From positions 186,001 through 250,000 of the forward strand of contig JAOWBW010001043.1 of the NCBI GenBank assembly GCA_026119855.1: a DNA stretch of 64,000 nucleotides. The letters are read 5' to 3'. The notes below the pieces were generated by a model, which saw only the letters and a list, made by a program, of their open reading frames with translations, did no database searches and was not told the DNA's origin. Origin of the DNA: Campanula takesimana (lineage: Eukaryota; Streptophyta; Magnoliopsida; Asterales; Campanulaceae). The translations under genes were made by a program, and so were the position numbers. Positions 32,801 through 43,851 of this stretch are shown piece by piece; the first letter of the stretch is position 1; each line of letters starts with the position of its first letter.

Positions 32801-34314
32801 TGGAAGATGCTTGAGGATGTTCGAGATTGGTCTCCTCGCGAATCGAGACATGGGGCTATTTTTGCGAATATTAGGGTATCTCCGACCTTAATTCAGAGAA
32901 TAAAGGAAGCTCAGAAAGAAGATCCCGAGTTGGTGAAGATAATGGGTAAATTGAAAGAAAAGAACTTCGAGGATTTTTCATTGAGTTCGAGTGGAGTTTT
33001 GACTTTCCGTGGTCGTTTGTGCGTGCCCGATGTCGGTGGGATAAAGAGGCAAGTTTTAGATGAAGGTCACAAATCGAGGTATACTATTCATCCGGGCAGT
33101 ACGAAGATGTATCAGGATTTGAAGCAACAATTTTGGTGGAATAATATGAAAAGGGAAATAGCCGAGTATGTTTCGAAGTGTTTAACGTGTCAGCAGGTCA
33201 AAGCCGAGCATCAGAGACCCGCGGGATTACTTCAGCCGTTAGAGATTCCCGAGTGGAAATGGGAGCATGTGACTATGGATTTCGTTACGGGACTGCCTCG
33301 TACCCGTAGGAAGTATGACAGTGTTTGGGTAATCGTGGATAGATTGACCAAGAGTGCTCATTTCTTGCCTATTGATATCAGATATTCGATGGAGAAGCTT
33401 GCGACCCTTTACATTGATGAGATCGTTAGATTGAATGGGGTTCCGGTTAGCATTGTGTCAGATCGAGACCTGAGGTTTACTTCTAGATTCTGGAAGGCGT
33501 TTCAGGAAGCTTTGGGCACAGATTTGCGATTCAGTACGGCTTTTCATCCCCAGACCGATGGTCAATCCGAGAGGACTATTCAGATTCTTGAGGATATGTT
33601 GCGAGCGTGTGCGATAGACTTTTCTGATTCTTGGATTCGCACCTACCGTTAGTGGAATTTTCGTATAACAACAGTTATCAGGCTAGTATCGAGATGGCAC
33701 CGTTTGAGGCTTTGTATGGAAGGAAGTGTAGATCGCCTATTTGTTGGGATGAGGTTGGTGAAGCGAAGATCGTGGGCATCGATTTGCTTCGGGATTCAGT
33801 TGGAAAGGTTAGAGTTATCCGGGATCGATTGAAGACAGCCCAGAGTCGACATAAGAGCTACGCGGATAACCGAAGGCGAGATCTTAGCTTTCAGACCGGT
33901 GATTGGGTATTCTTGAAGGTATCTCCGAAGGTGGGTATTCGTAGGTTTGGGAAGAAGGGCAAATTGGCTCCGAGGTTTATTGGCCCTTTTGAGATTTTGG
34001 GAAATGTTGGACTTCTAGCGTATCGCCTTGCGTTACCGTCATCTTTAGACCGGTTGCACAACGTCTTTCACGTTTCTATGCTTCGGAAGTATGTTCATGA
34101 TCCGTCTCACGTGTTACCGAGGATACCGGAGGATATTGAGCCCGATATGACTTATGAGGAACGACCGGTTCGGATTTTAGATTCCAAGGTCCAAGAGTTG
34201 AGGAGCAAAAGTATTTCTTTGGTTCGAGTCCTTTGGAGGAATCATAACATCGAGGAGTCGACGTGGGAGCTTCGTGACGAGATCGAGAGGAAATTTCCGT
34301 GGCTTTTTGCTTAA
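29859..34314 (+). pseudogene. Gag-pol of the Tekay-like element, five frameshifts
   Basis: Starts at ATG 29859 (MSGRKNRGG). In order: retrotransposon gag domain (about 30000-30450), two zinc knuckles (CTFCQKVGHAEDRC and CTNCGEMGNFARDC, 30705-30815), aspartic protease (VDPGSSHSYIS, about 30990), reverse transcriptase (31540-32130, with FIDDILVYS), RNase H (YSDASKEGLG, about 32430), integrase with HHCC finger and DDE core (33060-33580; DFVTGLP, VSDRDLRF, TDGQSERT), and integrase C-terminus plus a chromodomain-like tail ending PWLFA. The frame is broken near 30166, between 31450 and 31485, near 32162, near 32265 and near 33634. Each break shifts the frame by minus one. As drawn, no full polyprotein could be made. 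Confidence 0.92.
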
Positions 34315-34350
34315 GGTGAGTCTCGTTAAAATTCGGGTCGAATTTTCTTT

Positions 34351-34363
34351 AAGGGGGAGTGAA
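34351..34363 (+). promoter_or_regulatory. Polypurine tract
   Basis: aagggggagtgaa immediately precedes the 3' LTR and is the expected primer site for plus-strand synthesis. Confidence 0.85.
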
Positions 34364-36486
34364 TGTCACGACCCGAAATATAGGCTCTATTTTATTAGTA
34401 ATTAAATGATTTTTATTTAATTATTTGCTTATTTATTTATTTAAATTATTATTTATTTAAATATTTATGTGTGCAATTTATGTGTTATAATATTTATGCC
34501 TAGCTTTGTATTCGAGTTATTTGGGTTAGTATAGAAGTGTTGAGTCTTAATTGTTAGTAGGGAGTGTAGTGTTTGTGTGTAGTGTAGTGGGGGGCCTAAG
34601 TGTAAATCTTTTAAACATTTTTCATACTCCCTCCCTACTCCCCTCACCTCCCTCACCCTCTCCCTCACTCTCTCCATCCCATCTCCAGCATATTTCTCCC
34701 TCTCTCTCCATTTGTGAAAGGTAAACATTTCTTGTTCTTCTCTCTTAATTTCCTTCCTCTTCCTCTCATCTTCTCTCATTTCTTAAAACTTGAACATTGT
34801 TTAGATCGTCGATAGGATCGCGTAGAATCAAAAATATCCAAATTCCGTCAACTTTGAGAAAAATCAAGTAAGTTACTTTTCCCCCATTTTGATGCTAAAA
34901 TGTTCATATCATGTTTAGATAATGCTTTATGTGTTATAATTGAAGTTTGGTTGGGTTTTGAATTTATTTGGAATTTTATTTGAGTTTTGGGTAAAAATGG
35001 TGAAACTTGAATGTTGGTTTTGATTCTTGGTTTTGGTTTGTAAATGGTGTATTTGGATTCCCATTTTAGTTATAAATGATGTTTGGGTACCTTAGAAATC
35101 TTGTAGGGAGTGTTGATTTTGAGTGTTTATGAATTTGGTATGAAATGGTAAGGAAAATTGGGAAACCCAGCTGCTGAATTCTTCCTAGTCCGTAGAACAG
35201 GCGCCCGCCCGACCCCCTCCAGGCGCCCGCCTACATACCCCTTTCTGAAGACCTGACCTTCTGTCGATTCAGGCGCCCGCCTGCCCTATTCCAGGCGCCC
35301 GCCCGCCCCCTGTTCCAGGAATTTGACCTTTTTGCTTGGTTTAAGACTTAAGGCTTAACTAGTTTAGGTTTAATCCTTCTAATTAACTTAAGATAACACC
35401 GTGGAACACTTTATTGTGTGGATTTGATTCCTTTGTGAATAAATATGATGTGAAATGTAATTAAGTACCGTTTTGGTAATGTAGTTCATCTTTGATGTGC
35501 TGTTTGCATTGGTTGACCTTTGTGGTAACTTAATTTGATTGGTTCCCTACTTTGGAACCTTAAGTTGTGCATTCATGCTAAACTATTATTACTTAGCATT
35601 CATTTGAAAGTCCAGCTGGTATTTTGTGTGTGTTTGGGCGATGGGAAAGATTATAATGGCAAAGCCAAGTCCATTATAATGTTGACCATTGTTTTGCCCC
35701 CTTCTTTACCCCTTCTCCAGATTGGCCTTGGAAAGGATAAGTCAGCGTTCCTTTGTGAATGTATCTGGCTAGCGGGCATGACTTTGTGTCATGGTCCTTG
35801 TCCCTTGTGACACTTTTATGTTATTGGTTCCGGTACCGGGGTTTTCTCTTCGGCTTTCATGCTATTATGAAGATGATGATTGGTTGATTATTGAAGCTGC
35901 GCAGCGATCCTTTATTTGGATGTTCCGGTTTGGAAAACCTTGGCTATATCCTTTGTTATGTGTTTATTTCCGCTGCTATCTGATTTATGATATTTGCTAT
36001 GTGCTATGTGATATTTATTATTGCTTATTGTATATTGCATCATAGCATGTCATGTAGTTGCATTAGTAACTTATTGAGATTTATCTCACCCCCTTTCCTT
36101 TTATCTTTGTTTTTTCCTTAACCCCCCCCCAGGTGCTAAGGATTAGCCTCGCTGATCACGAGAAAGAGGACGTCGTGTGTGGATCCGTTCTTTTGGGGAA
36201 GGTTGATATAGGTTGGTTTCCATTATGTAAATGTGTAACCATTTTGGGGTAATTGTACCAAACATTGACGTCATTAGGTTTTTGTATATTTGTATTTTGT
36301 TGGGCATAAACTTGTGGAAGTTTATGATAGTTGTAATTAGTTTTTATCAAACTTGATTTTGTAAAACTTTGGATCACTACCTTTTGGTGTCAAATGGAAT
36401 TTTTAGTTTCGGTATTTGTCAGTTTCGGTTTTAGAGTCGACGTCCAGATCGCGGTCCCGGGGCCCGCGGGGTCAGGGGTCGCGACA
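34364..36486 (+). repeat. 3' LTR of the Tekay-like element
   Basis: 2,123 bp, almost identical to the 5' LTR. The 3-bp length difference is accounted for by a T run (one base) and a C run (two bases) near 36110-36130. Confidence 0.95.
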
Positions 36487-37219
36487 ATCTCGTACGAGAC
36501 ATCTCCTGCTGTTTCGGGCTTAATCCACTTTCCTTCTCCGTTTTGACCTCTTTCTTCACCAAATCACCCCTAATCCGGGGAATATCTAATATGAGACTTC
36601 CTAGACGATTTCCTACTGATTTACTTACCTAATTAAACCTCTCCACCTCCAAACTTGATCCCTAAGTAATCTAAACCTATAAATAAAGAGTCTCTCAACC
36701 CTAGACTCTCCGGAATGGTCCCTAATCACCACCTACACAACCAATCACTCTCTAATCAACCTCTCTCACTCTAATACCGTTTTTCCTCTCCCCTCACACC
36801 AAAGCACCATCAAAAACTCATCTTTTTAAGTCACAGACATCACAAAACACTTGGATCTTCAAGGCCTTAGTCAAGGCCATCAATTGGAATCTCAAAAACG
36901 CTTTAGGTAAACTCCTACGCTTTTAATCTCTACTTCTCCTCTCATTTTTTGTTTTAGAGTAGTGTAATCCCATCAAAAGGATCAGCCTGGAGCCTCTCCA
37001 ATCCATGGAGATGGTCTCGAAGCACATGATCTGACATTCCAATAATTAGAAATTAATTATTGGATTTACTTGTGTTTAATTACTTGTTCTTTATTTGATT
37101 AAAAACACCTAAGCAGGACCAATCTTAGATTGGGTGGATTGGGTGCTCCTTGACCTTTCCAATCCATAACTTAACCCCCGAACTCAAGAATCTCACGGTT
37201 CGTGTTCCGTTCAACAACA
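36487..37219 (+). mobile_element. LTR of an unclassified gypsy-type element, 3' piece
   Basis: Continuation of the LTR begun at 27429. It contains a TATA-like word (cctataaataaagag, about 36677), a pyrimidine-rich leader-like region at 36720-36800, and ends ttcaacaaca. It is followed by tggtggcgacac, which resembles the start of a primer binding site, before copia reverse transcriptase sequence resumes. The tgtagacacc start and tggcgac-type primer site suggest the Tat/Ogre-like group, but this is not firm. Confidence 0.5.
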
Positions 37220-37231
37220 TGGTGGCGACAC

Positions 37232-37515
37232 TATAAAGAAGTATTTGCACCGGTCGCAAGAATTGATACGGTACGAGTGATACTTTCTTTGGCGGCTCAG
37301 TGTGATTAAGAAGTATTTCAACTTGATGTGAAGAGTGATTTTCTTCATGGGGAGAATAAGGAGGAAGTGTTTGTCCAGCAGCCATAAGGATTTATTAAGA
37401 AAGGGGAAGAAGATAAAATTCACAAGTTAAATAAAACGTTGTATGGCTTGAAACAGGCACCCCGGATATGGTACATCAAGATCAAGGCATATTTTGTACG
37501 TGAAGGTTTTGAAAG
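37232..37515 (+). pseudogene. Ty1/copia reverse transcriptase remnant
   Basis: Reads as the start of copia reverse transcriptase (YKEVFAPVARIDTVRVILSL, then FQLDVKSDFLHGENKEEVFV, then NKTLYGLKQAPRIWY) with at least two in-frame stops. It is the downstream half of the element whose protease and integrase are at 26345-27428. Confidence 0.88.
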
Positions 37516-37582
37516 ATGTTATAGTTTACCGCTTTTCTGATATAAAAAATGAATTGTTATTTTAGGGTGGAGTAGGTATTTA

Positions 37583-37814
37583 CTCCTTCTGTCACAATTA
37601 ATTTAATGTTCTTACTTTCTTTTTTAGTATGTCCCAATTTAAGTTTCTTACTTTAATTTATTCCTAAATTGGAAACTGAGACCCACTTGTCATTCTCACA
37701 CAAAAAATTCCTACCCACTTTCCCTCTCTTACTTTACTTTCCACACACAGCATTTACTTTTTCGTAATTTCCGTACAAAGTCAAAGTAGGAATATTATAG
37801 TGGGAAGGAGGGAG
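37583..37814. mobile_element. Stowaway MITE
   Basis: Ends ctccttctgtcac and gtgggaaggagggag are imperfect inverted repeats, flanked by TA on both sides. Confidence 0.8.
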
Positions 37815-38132
37815 TATTTTGTAATGAGGGAGCAAATTGTGAATAAATAAATTAGAAAATCATATTTGGAAGTAAAACAGAGAAAATAAAAGGGCAAATA
37901 GCACATTAGTGCCCCAAAGTTTCATATGAGTTACAATTTAGGTCTTAATGTTCTAATTTTAGTAATTTGGTGCCTAATGTTCACCTTTTGTGGCGAAATG
38001 AGTTTTTTTTGGATGGTTATGGATGGAAGCTAACGAAATTAACGAAAAAATTAACGAGCTTATTATTATAAATGATAAACAATATTTTACTTTGATATTT
38101 ATTATGTTTTTTGGGTTAATTAAAATATACAT

Positions 38133-38165
<33 letters not shown>

Positions 38166-40221
38166 GGTAGGTGCTCAAATGAGAACCTAAATATCATGAG
38201 AACCATGAGAACCAATGATAGCCATTGGATTAGACACAAATCAAGGGTTTAGATTACCTTTTTAGTTTAAAAATTCGGTGGCATTCTTGTAATTAGGTTG
38301 ACAGACAAAGGGAAGGGCAAAATACCATGTGTGTTCTAGAATTTGCCACATCATCACCCAAAATTTCCCTAAATTTTCAAAATTAAATATCTCATTAACT
38401 ACAAATCGAAAAAATAATCCGAGAACACTGATTTTTTTGTCTCGACGAGACGAATCAAACTACATCCCTGAAGATAGGGTTTTGAAAAAATAATATTGAA
38501 CAACGTCTAATTTTTAAAATACGCTTAGATACAATATGTGTTTGCCTATTGTATCTAATTGCATTGTTATGAACATTGTATTGGATACAAATGGCTATTT
38601 AGCTATTGTATCTAACAACAATGTGTCAACATTGCTGTTGGATACAATAGGTGTTTACAATAGGCAAACACCTATTGTATCCAATACAATGTTGACACAT
38701 TGCTGTTAGATACAATAGCTAAATGGCTATTTGTATCAAATACAATATTCATAACAATTCAGTTAGATACAATAGTCAAACATCTATTGTATCCAACAGC
38801 AATGTTGACACATTGCTGTTAGATATAATAGCTAAATAGATATTTGTATCCAACATCAATGTTCATAACAATTCAGTTAGATAAAATAGGCAAACACCTA
38901 TTGTATCTAACAGCAATGTTGACACATTGCTGTTAGATACAATAGCTAAATAGCTATTTGAATCCAACAGCAATGTTCATAACAATTCAGTTAGATACAA
39001 TAGGCAAACACCTATTGTATCCAACAGCAATGTTGACACATTACTGTTAGATACAATAGCTAAATAGCTATTTGTATCCAATACAATGTTCATAACAATT
39101 CAGTTAGATACAATAGGCAAACACCTAATGTATCCAACAGAAATGTTGACACATTGCTGTTAGATACAATAGCCATTTGTATCAAATACAATGTTCATAA
39201 CAATTCCGTTAGATACAATAGGCAAACACCTATTGTATCCAATAGCAATGTTGACACATTGCTGTTAGATACAATAGCTAAATAGCCATTTGTATCCAAT
39301 ACAATGTTCATAACAATTCCGTTAGATACAATAGGCAAACATCTATTGTAACCAACAACAATGTTGACACATTGCTGTTAGATACAATAGTTAAATAACT
39401 ATTTGTATCTAACAGCAATTTTCATGCACATTGTTATTGGATACACTAGCTACTCCCCTGTTGTCTGCAATGCGATATTCATATCAATACAGTTAGATAC
39501 AATAGCAAACACATATTGTATCCAACATCAATGTTGACACATTGCTATATAGATACAATAGCTAAATAGCTATCGTATCCAATACATTGTTTATAACAAT
39601 CCAGTTAGATACAATAGGCAAACGCCTATTGTATCCAACAGCAATATTGACACATTGCTGTTAGATACAATATCTAAATAGCTATTTGTATCCAATAGCA
39701 ATATTCATAACAATTCAGTTAGATACAATAGGCAAACACCTATTGTATCCAACATCAATATTGACACATTGCTGTTAGATACAATAGCTAAATAGTCATT
39801 TGTATCCAATACAATGTTCATAACAATCCAGTTAGATACAATAGGCAAACACCTATTGTATCTAAGTGTATTTTAAAAATTTGACGTTTTTCAATATTAT
39901 TTTTTCAAAACCCTATCTTCAGGGATGTAGTTTGATTCGTCTCGTCGAGACAAAAAAATCAGTGTTCTCGAATTATTTTTCGATTTATAATTAATGAGAT
40001 ATTTAATTTTGAAAATTTAGAGAAATTTTGGGTGATGACGTGGCAAATTCTGGAACACACATGGTATTTTGCCATTCTCTTTGTTTGTCAACCTAATTAC
40101 AAGAATGCCACCGAAGTTTTAAACTAAAAAAGTAATCTAAACCCTTGATTTGTGTTTAATCCAATGGCTATCATTGGTTCTCACGGTTCTCATGTAATTG
40201 AGTTATCATAAGAGCATGACC
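38166..40221. mobile_element. Long-TIR element inside a TA microsatellite (Micron-like), copy 1
   Basis: Starts ggtaggtgctcaaatgagaa right after a (TA)n run and ends ...agagcatgacc right before another (TA)n run. The inner arms, about 38195-38520 and 39865-40195, are long inverted repeats (for example ctcgacgagacgaatcaaac and its complement). The centre is the satellite at 38520-39866. Insertion within (TA)n recalls the Micron elements described in rice. Confidence 0.7.
38520..39866. repeat. 114-bp hairpin satellite array
   Basis: More than ten copies of an about 114-bp unit; anchor words (agttagatacaatagg) occur at intervals of 112-114 bp with one shorter and one longer step. Each unit is a chain of palindromes: gatacaatagg..cctattgtatc, gcaatgttgacacattgc, and gatacaatagctaaatagctatttgtatc in two halves. 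No coding capacity. It is not a CRISPR array, since there are no unique spacers. Confidence 0.92.
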
Positions 40222-40247
40222 ATATATATATATATATATATATATAT

Positions 40248-40595
40248 GGTCGCGCTCCTGTGAGAACCATTTTATATGAGAACCGTGAGAACCAATCATA
40301 ACCATTAGATTAAAAAAAAAAATCAAGGGTCCAGATGTTAGATACATTGGATACACTTGGATACATTAGTTAATTTTCGAAAAACAATTGGATACATTAG
40401 TTTTTAACATAGTGTATCCAATTGCAACACTTAGATACAATACTTATTAACCTATTGTATCCAAGTGTAATCGATTTTTTTGTAATGTATCTAAGTGTAT
40501 CAATTGTATCTAACATATGATCCCTTGATTTTTTTTCTAATCTAATGGTTATGATTGGTTCTCACGATATTTAGGTTCTCATTTGAGCACCTACC
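40248..40595. mobile_element. Micron-like element, copy 2
   Basis: A shorter relative of the element at 38166-40221, again framed by (TA)n on both sides. Ends ggtcgcgctcctgtgagaac and tgagcacctacc, with inner inverted arms gagaaccaatcataacca and complement. Its centre has gatacatt/aatgtatc words like a reduced version of the satellite. Confidence 0.7.

Positions 40596-40642
<47 letters not shown>
40596..40642. repeat. (TA)n(AC)n microsatellite
   Basis: A tatata run is followed by about 16 AC units, directly visible. Confidence 0.95.
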
Positions 40643-40645
<3 letters not shown>

Positions 40646-40923
40646 CCGTCCCACCCGACTTAGGACAAATTGCCATTTTGGGCGTCCCACTCCATATAGG
40701 ACATCCCTAAATGGCAAGTTTATATTACTTTAATATTCAATGAGACCCATTTGTCATACTCACAACAACAATCCATTTACTATTCCACCCACTCATTCTT
40801 TCTCCTATTTACTTTTCATACTCACAACACATCCTCCACTCATTCTCTTTCCTCTTAAAATAATAGTTCTCCTTAATCCCCGTGTCGGGACCAATTGTCC
40901 TAAGTCGGCCGGGACGGAGGGAG
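40643..40923. mobile_element. Stowaway MITE
   Basis: Left ccctccgtcccacccgactt and right aagtcggccgggacggaggg are inverted repeats. TA follows the right end; the left flank is the AC microsatellite. Confidence 0.8.
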
Positions 40924-41243
40924 TATAATTTTAGGAGTCGTAAAGTTTTTAACAAAATGAGGTCAACATAAATAATTATTGAACTTTATGGGTAAGAAAT
41001 GCAAGTTTCAAATAAGCTCGTTAAATTTTCCGTTAATTCTGTTAGCTTCCATCCATTATCATTCAAAAAAGACTTATTTCGCCAAAAATGTGAACATTAG
41101 GCACCAAATTGCCAAAATTGGAACATTAGGACCTAAATTGTAACTCATATGAAACTTGGGCACTAATGTGCTATTTGCCCAAAATAAAACAATCAATAGG
41201 GCGAGAGTCAGTCGCGCGGGCAAAGTGAGTCCAAATCGAAATT

Positions 41244-41256
41244 ATTCCCGCGAAAA
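41244..41256. promoter_or_regulatory. E2F-type site upstream of H2A.X
   Basis: ttcccgcgaaaaa matches the E2F consensus (TTTSSCGS) on the minus strand and nearly matches on the plus strand. It is 95 bp before the TATA box. E2F control of H2A.X has been reported in plants, so this is a plausible S-phase/DNA-damage element. A CCAAT word lies at 41326. Confidence 0.6.
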
Positions 41257-41350
41257 ATCAAAATAAGAAAAACATCTACAGAGTTCCCTGCTGCCACGTC
41301 TGCAATCCAGGTGAATTTGAATCCACCAATCAGAACAATCACACATACCC

Positions 41351-41358
41351 TATATAAA
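41351..41358 (+). promoter_or_regulatory. TATA box of H2A.X
   Basis: tatataaa lies 138 bp before the ATG at 41489, after a CCAAT word and the E2F-type site. Confidence 0.75.
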
Positions 41359-41488
41359 CGACATAACCCTCTACAACCACAATCACAAACACTTCCGTAC
41401 TTTCCCCCTCTCACACACACACAGTGTTAGGGTTACGTTCGCCGGAGAAATTTGTTAGATCAAACCGTAGGATCGGACTACTTAGAAG

Positions 41489-42827
41489 ATGTCAGGCAAA
41501 GAGGCGGCGGCGGCGACGACCAAGGAGGGCGAGGCAAGCCAAAGGCATCGAAGTCGGTGTCACGTTCGTCGAAAGCAGGTCTCCAGTTCCCCGTCGGGAG
41601 GATCGCTAGGTTTCTTAAGGCCGGTAAATACGCAGAGCGTGTCGGTGCCGGTGCTCCTGTCTACCTTGCTGCAGTTCTCGAGTATCTCGCCGCTGAGGTA
41701 AAATTCTTCCCCCTCCCTTTTTTCCCATTTCGAATCTTCTATATTTGCCTGGAGTCTTTGATTTAGTGAAGTTGAATTCTGATTAAAAAAAAAAACACTT
41801 TTTTGAAGTTAAATTCCGATTTAAAACACTTTTTTTGAGGTTAGGGTTGTTGATTGTGTTTGCATGTATATCCAGATTTGTTTTTTTTTCTTCAAAAACC
41901 TTAGGTAGAGTTGATTTACAGGGTAGATTGAAAGAATTGCATAGTAATTAGGGTTTGGACCTTTTCCCCTAATTAGGGTTTTGACCTTTCCCCCAATTAG
42001 GGTTTTGTGCATGTGGAATCTCTGAATGAATATAAATTTTTTCTTGAAAACACCTAGTAATTGAAACTTGGATTCACTTTTGCATGATTTCCTGATCAAG
42101 TGGTTTATTATTTTGATCTAATTCAATAAAATAAGTTAAACTATTGGCAATGATTGAAGTGTAAAGAGTTTTGTATTGTATTATACCTATCAATTTGACC
42201 TTAATTTAAGACATATTGAACCATTGTTTGTTTTGAAGAATTCATTATATTGAATGTTACAATTCAGAAAATATTAGCAGTAACTGTCTCTGTACATCAA
42301 AAATTAGGCTGGTAAACTTCCTCTGTCCCATAAAGATTGTCCCATTTGACTTTTTATGGTCAATAATAATGAAGTTTGACCAAGCATTGGTGTCAATATA
42401 ATGATCATAATGAAATTTTAAAAATTGTTATTGATAAATCACTTAATAATGATTCGTCAATTACAATTTTTTGATAGACATCAACGGTTGGTCAGAGTTC
42501 ATATATTGACCATTAAAAGTCAAAATGAAGCAAACTTTCCGGGATATATGGAGTAATATTCTTTGTTTGTTGGGCGATGTTGATTGATTGGTGTATTGAA
42601 ATCAGGTATTGGAATTGGCCGGGAATGCAGCAAGGGATAACAAGAAGAACAGAGTAGTGCCAAGGCATATACAATTGGCTGTGAGGAATGATGAGGAGTT
42701 GAGCAAGCTTTTGGGATCTGTCACCATTGCAAATGGAGGTGTGTTGCCTAACATTCACTCTAATTTGTTGCCCAAGAAGGTTGGTAAGGGCAAAGGTGAT
42801 ATTGGATCTGCTTCTCAAGAGTTTTGA
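41489..42827 (+). CDS. Histone H2A.X (apparent 1-bp frameshift after the start)
   Basis: Two exons: 41489-41697 and 42606-42827, joined at EYLAAE/VLELAGN, with consensus splice sites. The product has the full H2A fold (SRSSKAGLQFPVGRIARFLK, AGKYAERVGAGAPVYLAAV, RHIQLAVRNDEELSKLLG, GGVLPNIHSNLL) and ends SQEF, the H2A.X motif whose Ser is phosphorylated at DNA double-strand breaks. It replaces H2A in nucleosomes. The ATG (MSGK) is one base out of frame with the histone frame. The histone frame has no other ATG upstream before a stop at 41428, and the shift falls within about 12 bp after the ATG. Every conserved position downstream is intact, so this is more likely a missing base in the sequence than a dead gene. 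The intron holds a Stowaway MITE. Confidence 0.9.
42317..42553. mobile_element. Stowaway-like MITE in the H2A.X intron
   Basis: Left cttcctctgtcccataaag and right ctttccgggatatatggag are degenerate inverted ends, with TA after the right end. It lies wholly inside the intron, 52 bp before the acceptor. Confidence 0.6.
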
Positions 42828-43851
42828 GTCCCCAGTTTTGTGATCTTGTAGTTGGGTTTAAGGCCTAGATATAGAATTCAAGTAAAGGCCTTTTTGTACT
42901 ATATAAGATGTTGGATCATATGTTTGGTTTTTCAGTGGTATGAATTGGAATGATAAATTTATATGCAGATTTTGGTGTTGGGTATGTTTTTTCTTCTTCT
43001 TGTGATTCCTTTATGTGTTTTAAAGTTTGCTAGTTTGAGCATTTCCAAATGGACACTAATAAATCACACAAAAACACTAAAAATGCTAGAACTATTCACT
43101 ATTCAAATGAATGCTATATTTTGGATCAAATTTGGTGCAGTAGTTTCATTTGTCAAATTTAGTCCACCTTTCCATTGTAAAAAGTTGCATATTGTAAATT
43201 ATGTTAATCAACTTATATTAATAAAGTAACATATTGTACTTGGAACAAAATGTATGCAACACAATGGATTAAAAGATATTTATAGAGTACAAATATATAT
43301 TTTTTGAAATTTTATCATTTCAATTAAAAATAGTGCAATACACTGGAGAGGAATTTTTTTTTGAATAAAAAATTTGGTGCAAAACTTGCACTACTAAATT
43401 TAGGGTTCTCAGTTGGAGATTTAGAGATGGAGTGAGGTGGTGTGATGTTCAAGAAGTGAAATCAACCCGAGACAATTTTTTTAGGAGGGAAAAAAAAAGT
43501 ACTCCTGAATGTGAATACCCATTTTTTTTTTATTGAAGGTGAACAAAATGGACCTTCTCAATTTTATTTTATTTTGTTTTAAAAAAGGGGAGGGGAACAT
43601 TTCTTTGTTATGGTGATAGTAATTGCTTGGTCAATGTTAGAACATTGGTCTTTGACATCTGAGATTCTTATGACCTGGGTAGGAAACAACCCACCCCCAC
43701 CCCCAAAAAATAAAAATAAAAAAATAGTATTTTTTTTTTGTTGGTACAAAGTAGAGATTAATTTGTAGATATCTCACATGAAAACATTTGACGGAGTACT
43801 TTAAATAAAATAGAATCCTCAGTAAAACAAAAATGGGAGCTACTTAAGTTT
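42828..43851. other. Convergent spacer between H2A.X and the HEAGH gene
   Basis: 3' flank of H2A.X and of the minus-strand gene. AT-rich, with poly(T/A) runs near 43523 and 43705-43740. Words near 43630-43680 weakly resemble a decayed SINE. No gene is recognised. Confidence 0.5.

Larger units (their letters stand above)
27618..36486 (+). mobile_element. Ty3/gypsy Tekay/Del-type LTR retrotransposon, near-complete
   Basis: 8,869 bp, bounded by LTRs at 27618-29737 and 34364-36486 (TGTCACGACCC...CGCGACA). It is flanked by an identical 5-bp duplication atctc (27613-27617 and 36487-36491). It has a primer binding site matching initiator tRNA-Met, a gag-pol region in the order gag, zinc knuckles, protease, reverse transcriptase, RNase H, integrase and chromodomain-like tail, and a polypurine tract. 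The long LTRs, that domain order and the LWRNHNIEESTWE tail indicate the Tekay/Del chromovirus clade. By eye the two LTRs differ by about three substitutions plus two homopolymer length changes (1 and 2 bp). It lies inside another LTR, which in turn lies inside a copia remnant. Confidence 0.95.
37892..41180. mobile_element. Mutator-type non-autonomous element with long TIRs
   Basis: Terminal inverted repeats of about 175 bp (37892-38065 and 41007-41180) start gggcaaatagcacattagtg. The flanks carry an identical 9-bp duplication aaaataaaa (37883-37891 and 41181-41189), the size made by Mutator transposases. There is no transposase. The interior holds two further elements in TA microsatellites, a hairpin satellite, an AC microsatellite and a Stowaway MITE. 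Its right end lies about 170 bp from the H2A.X TATA box. Confidence 0.85.

Noticed and set aside
38520..39866. CRISPR-like regular array
   Set aside because: The whole 114-bp unit repeats, with no unique spacers; it lies inside a plant transposon with no cas genes.
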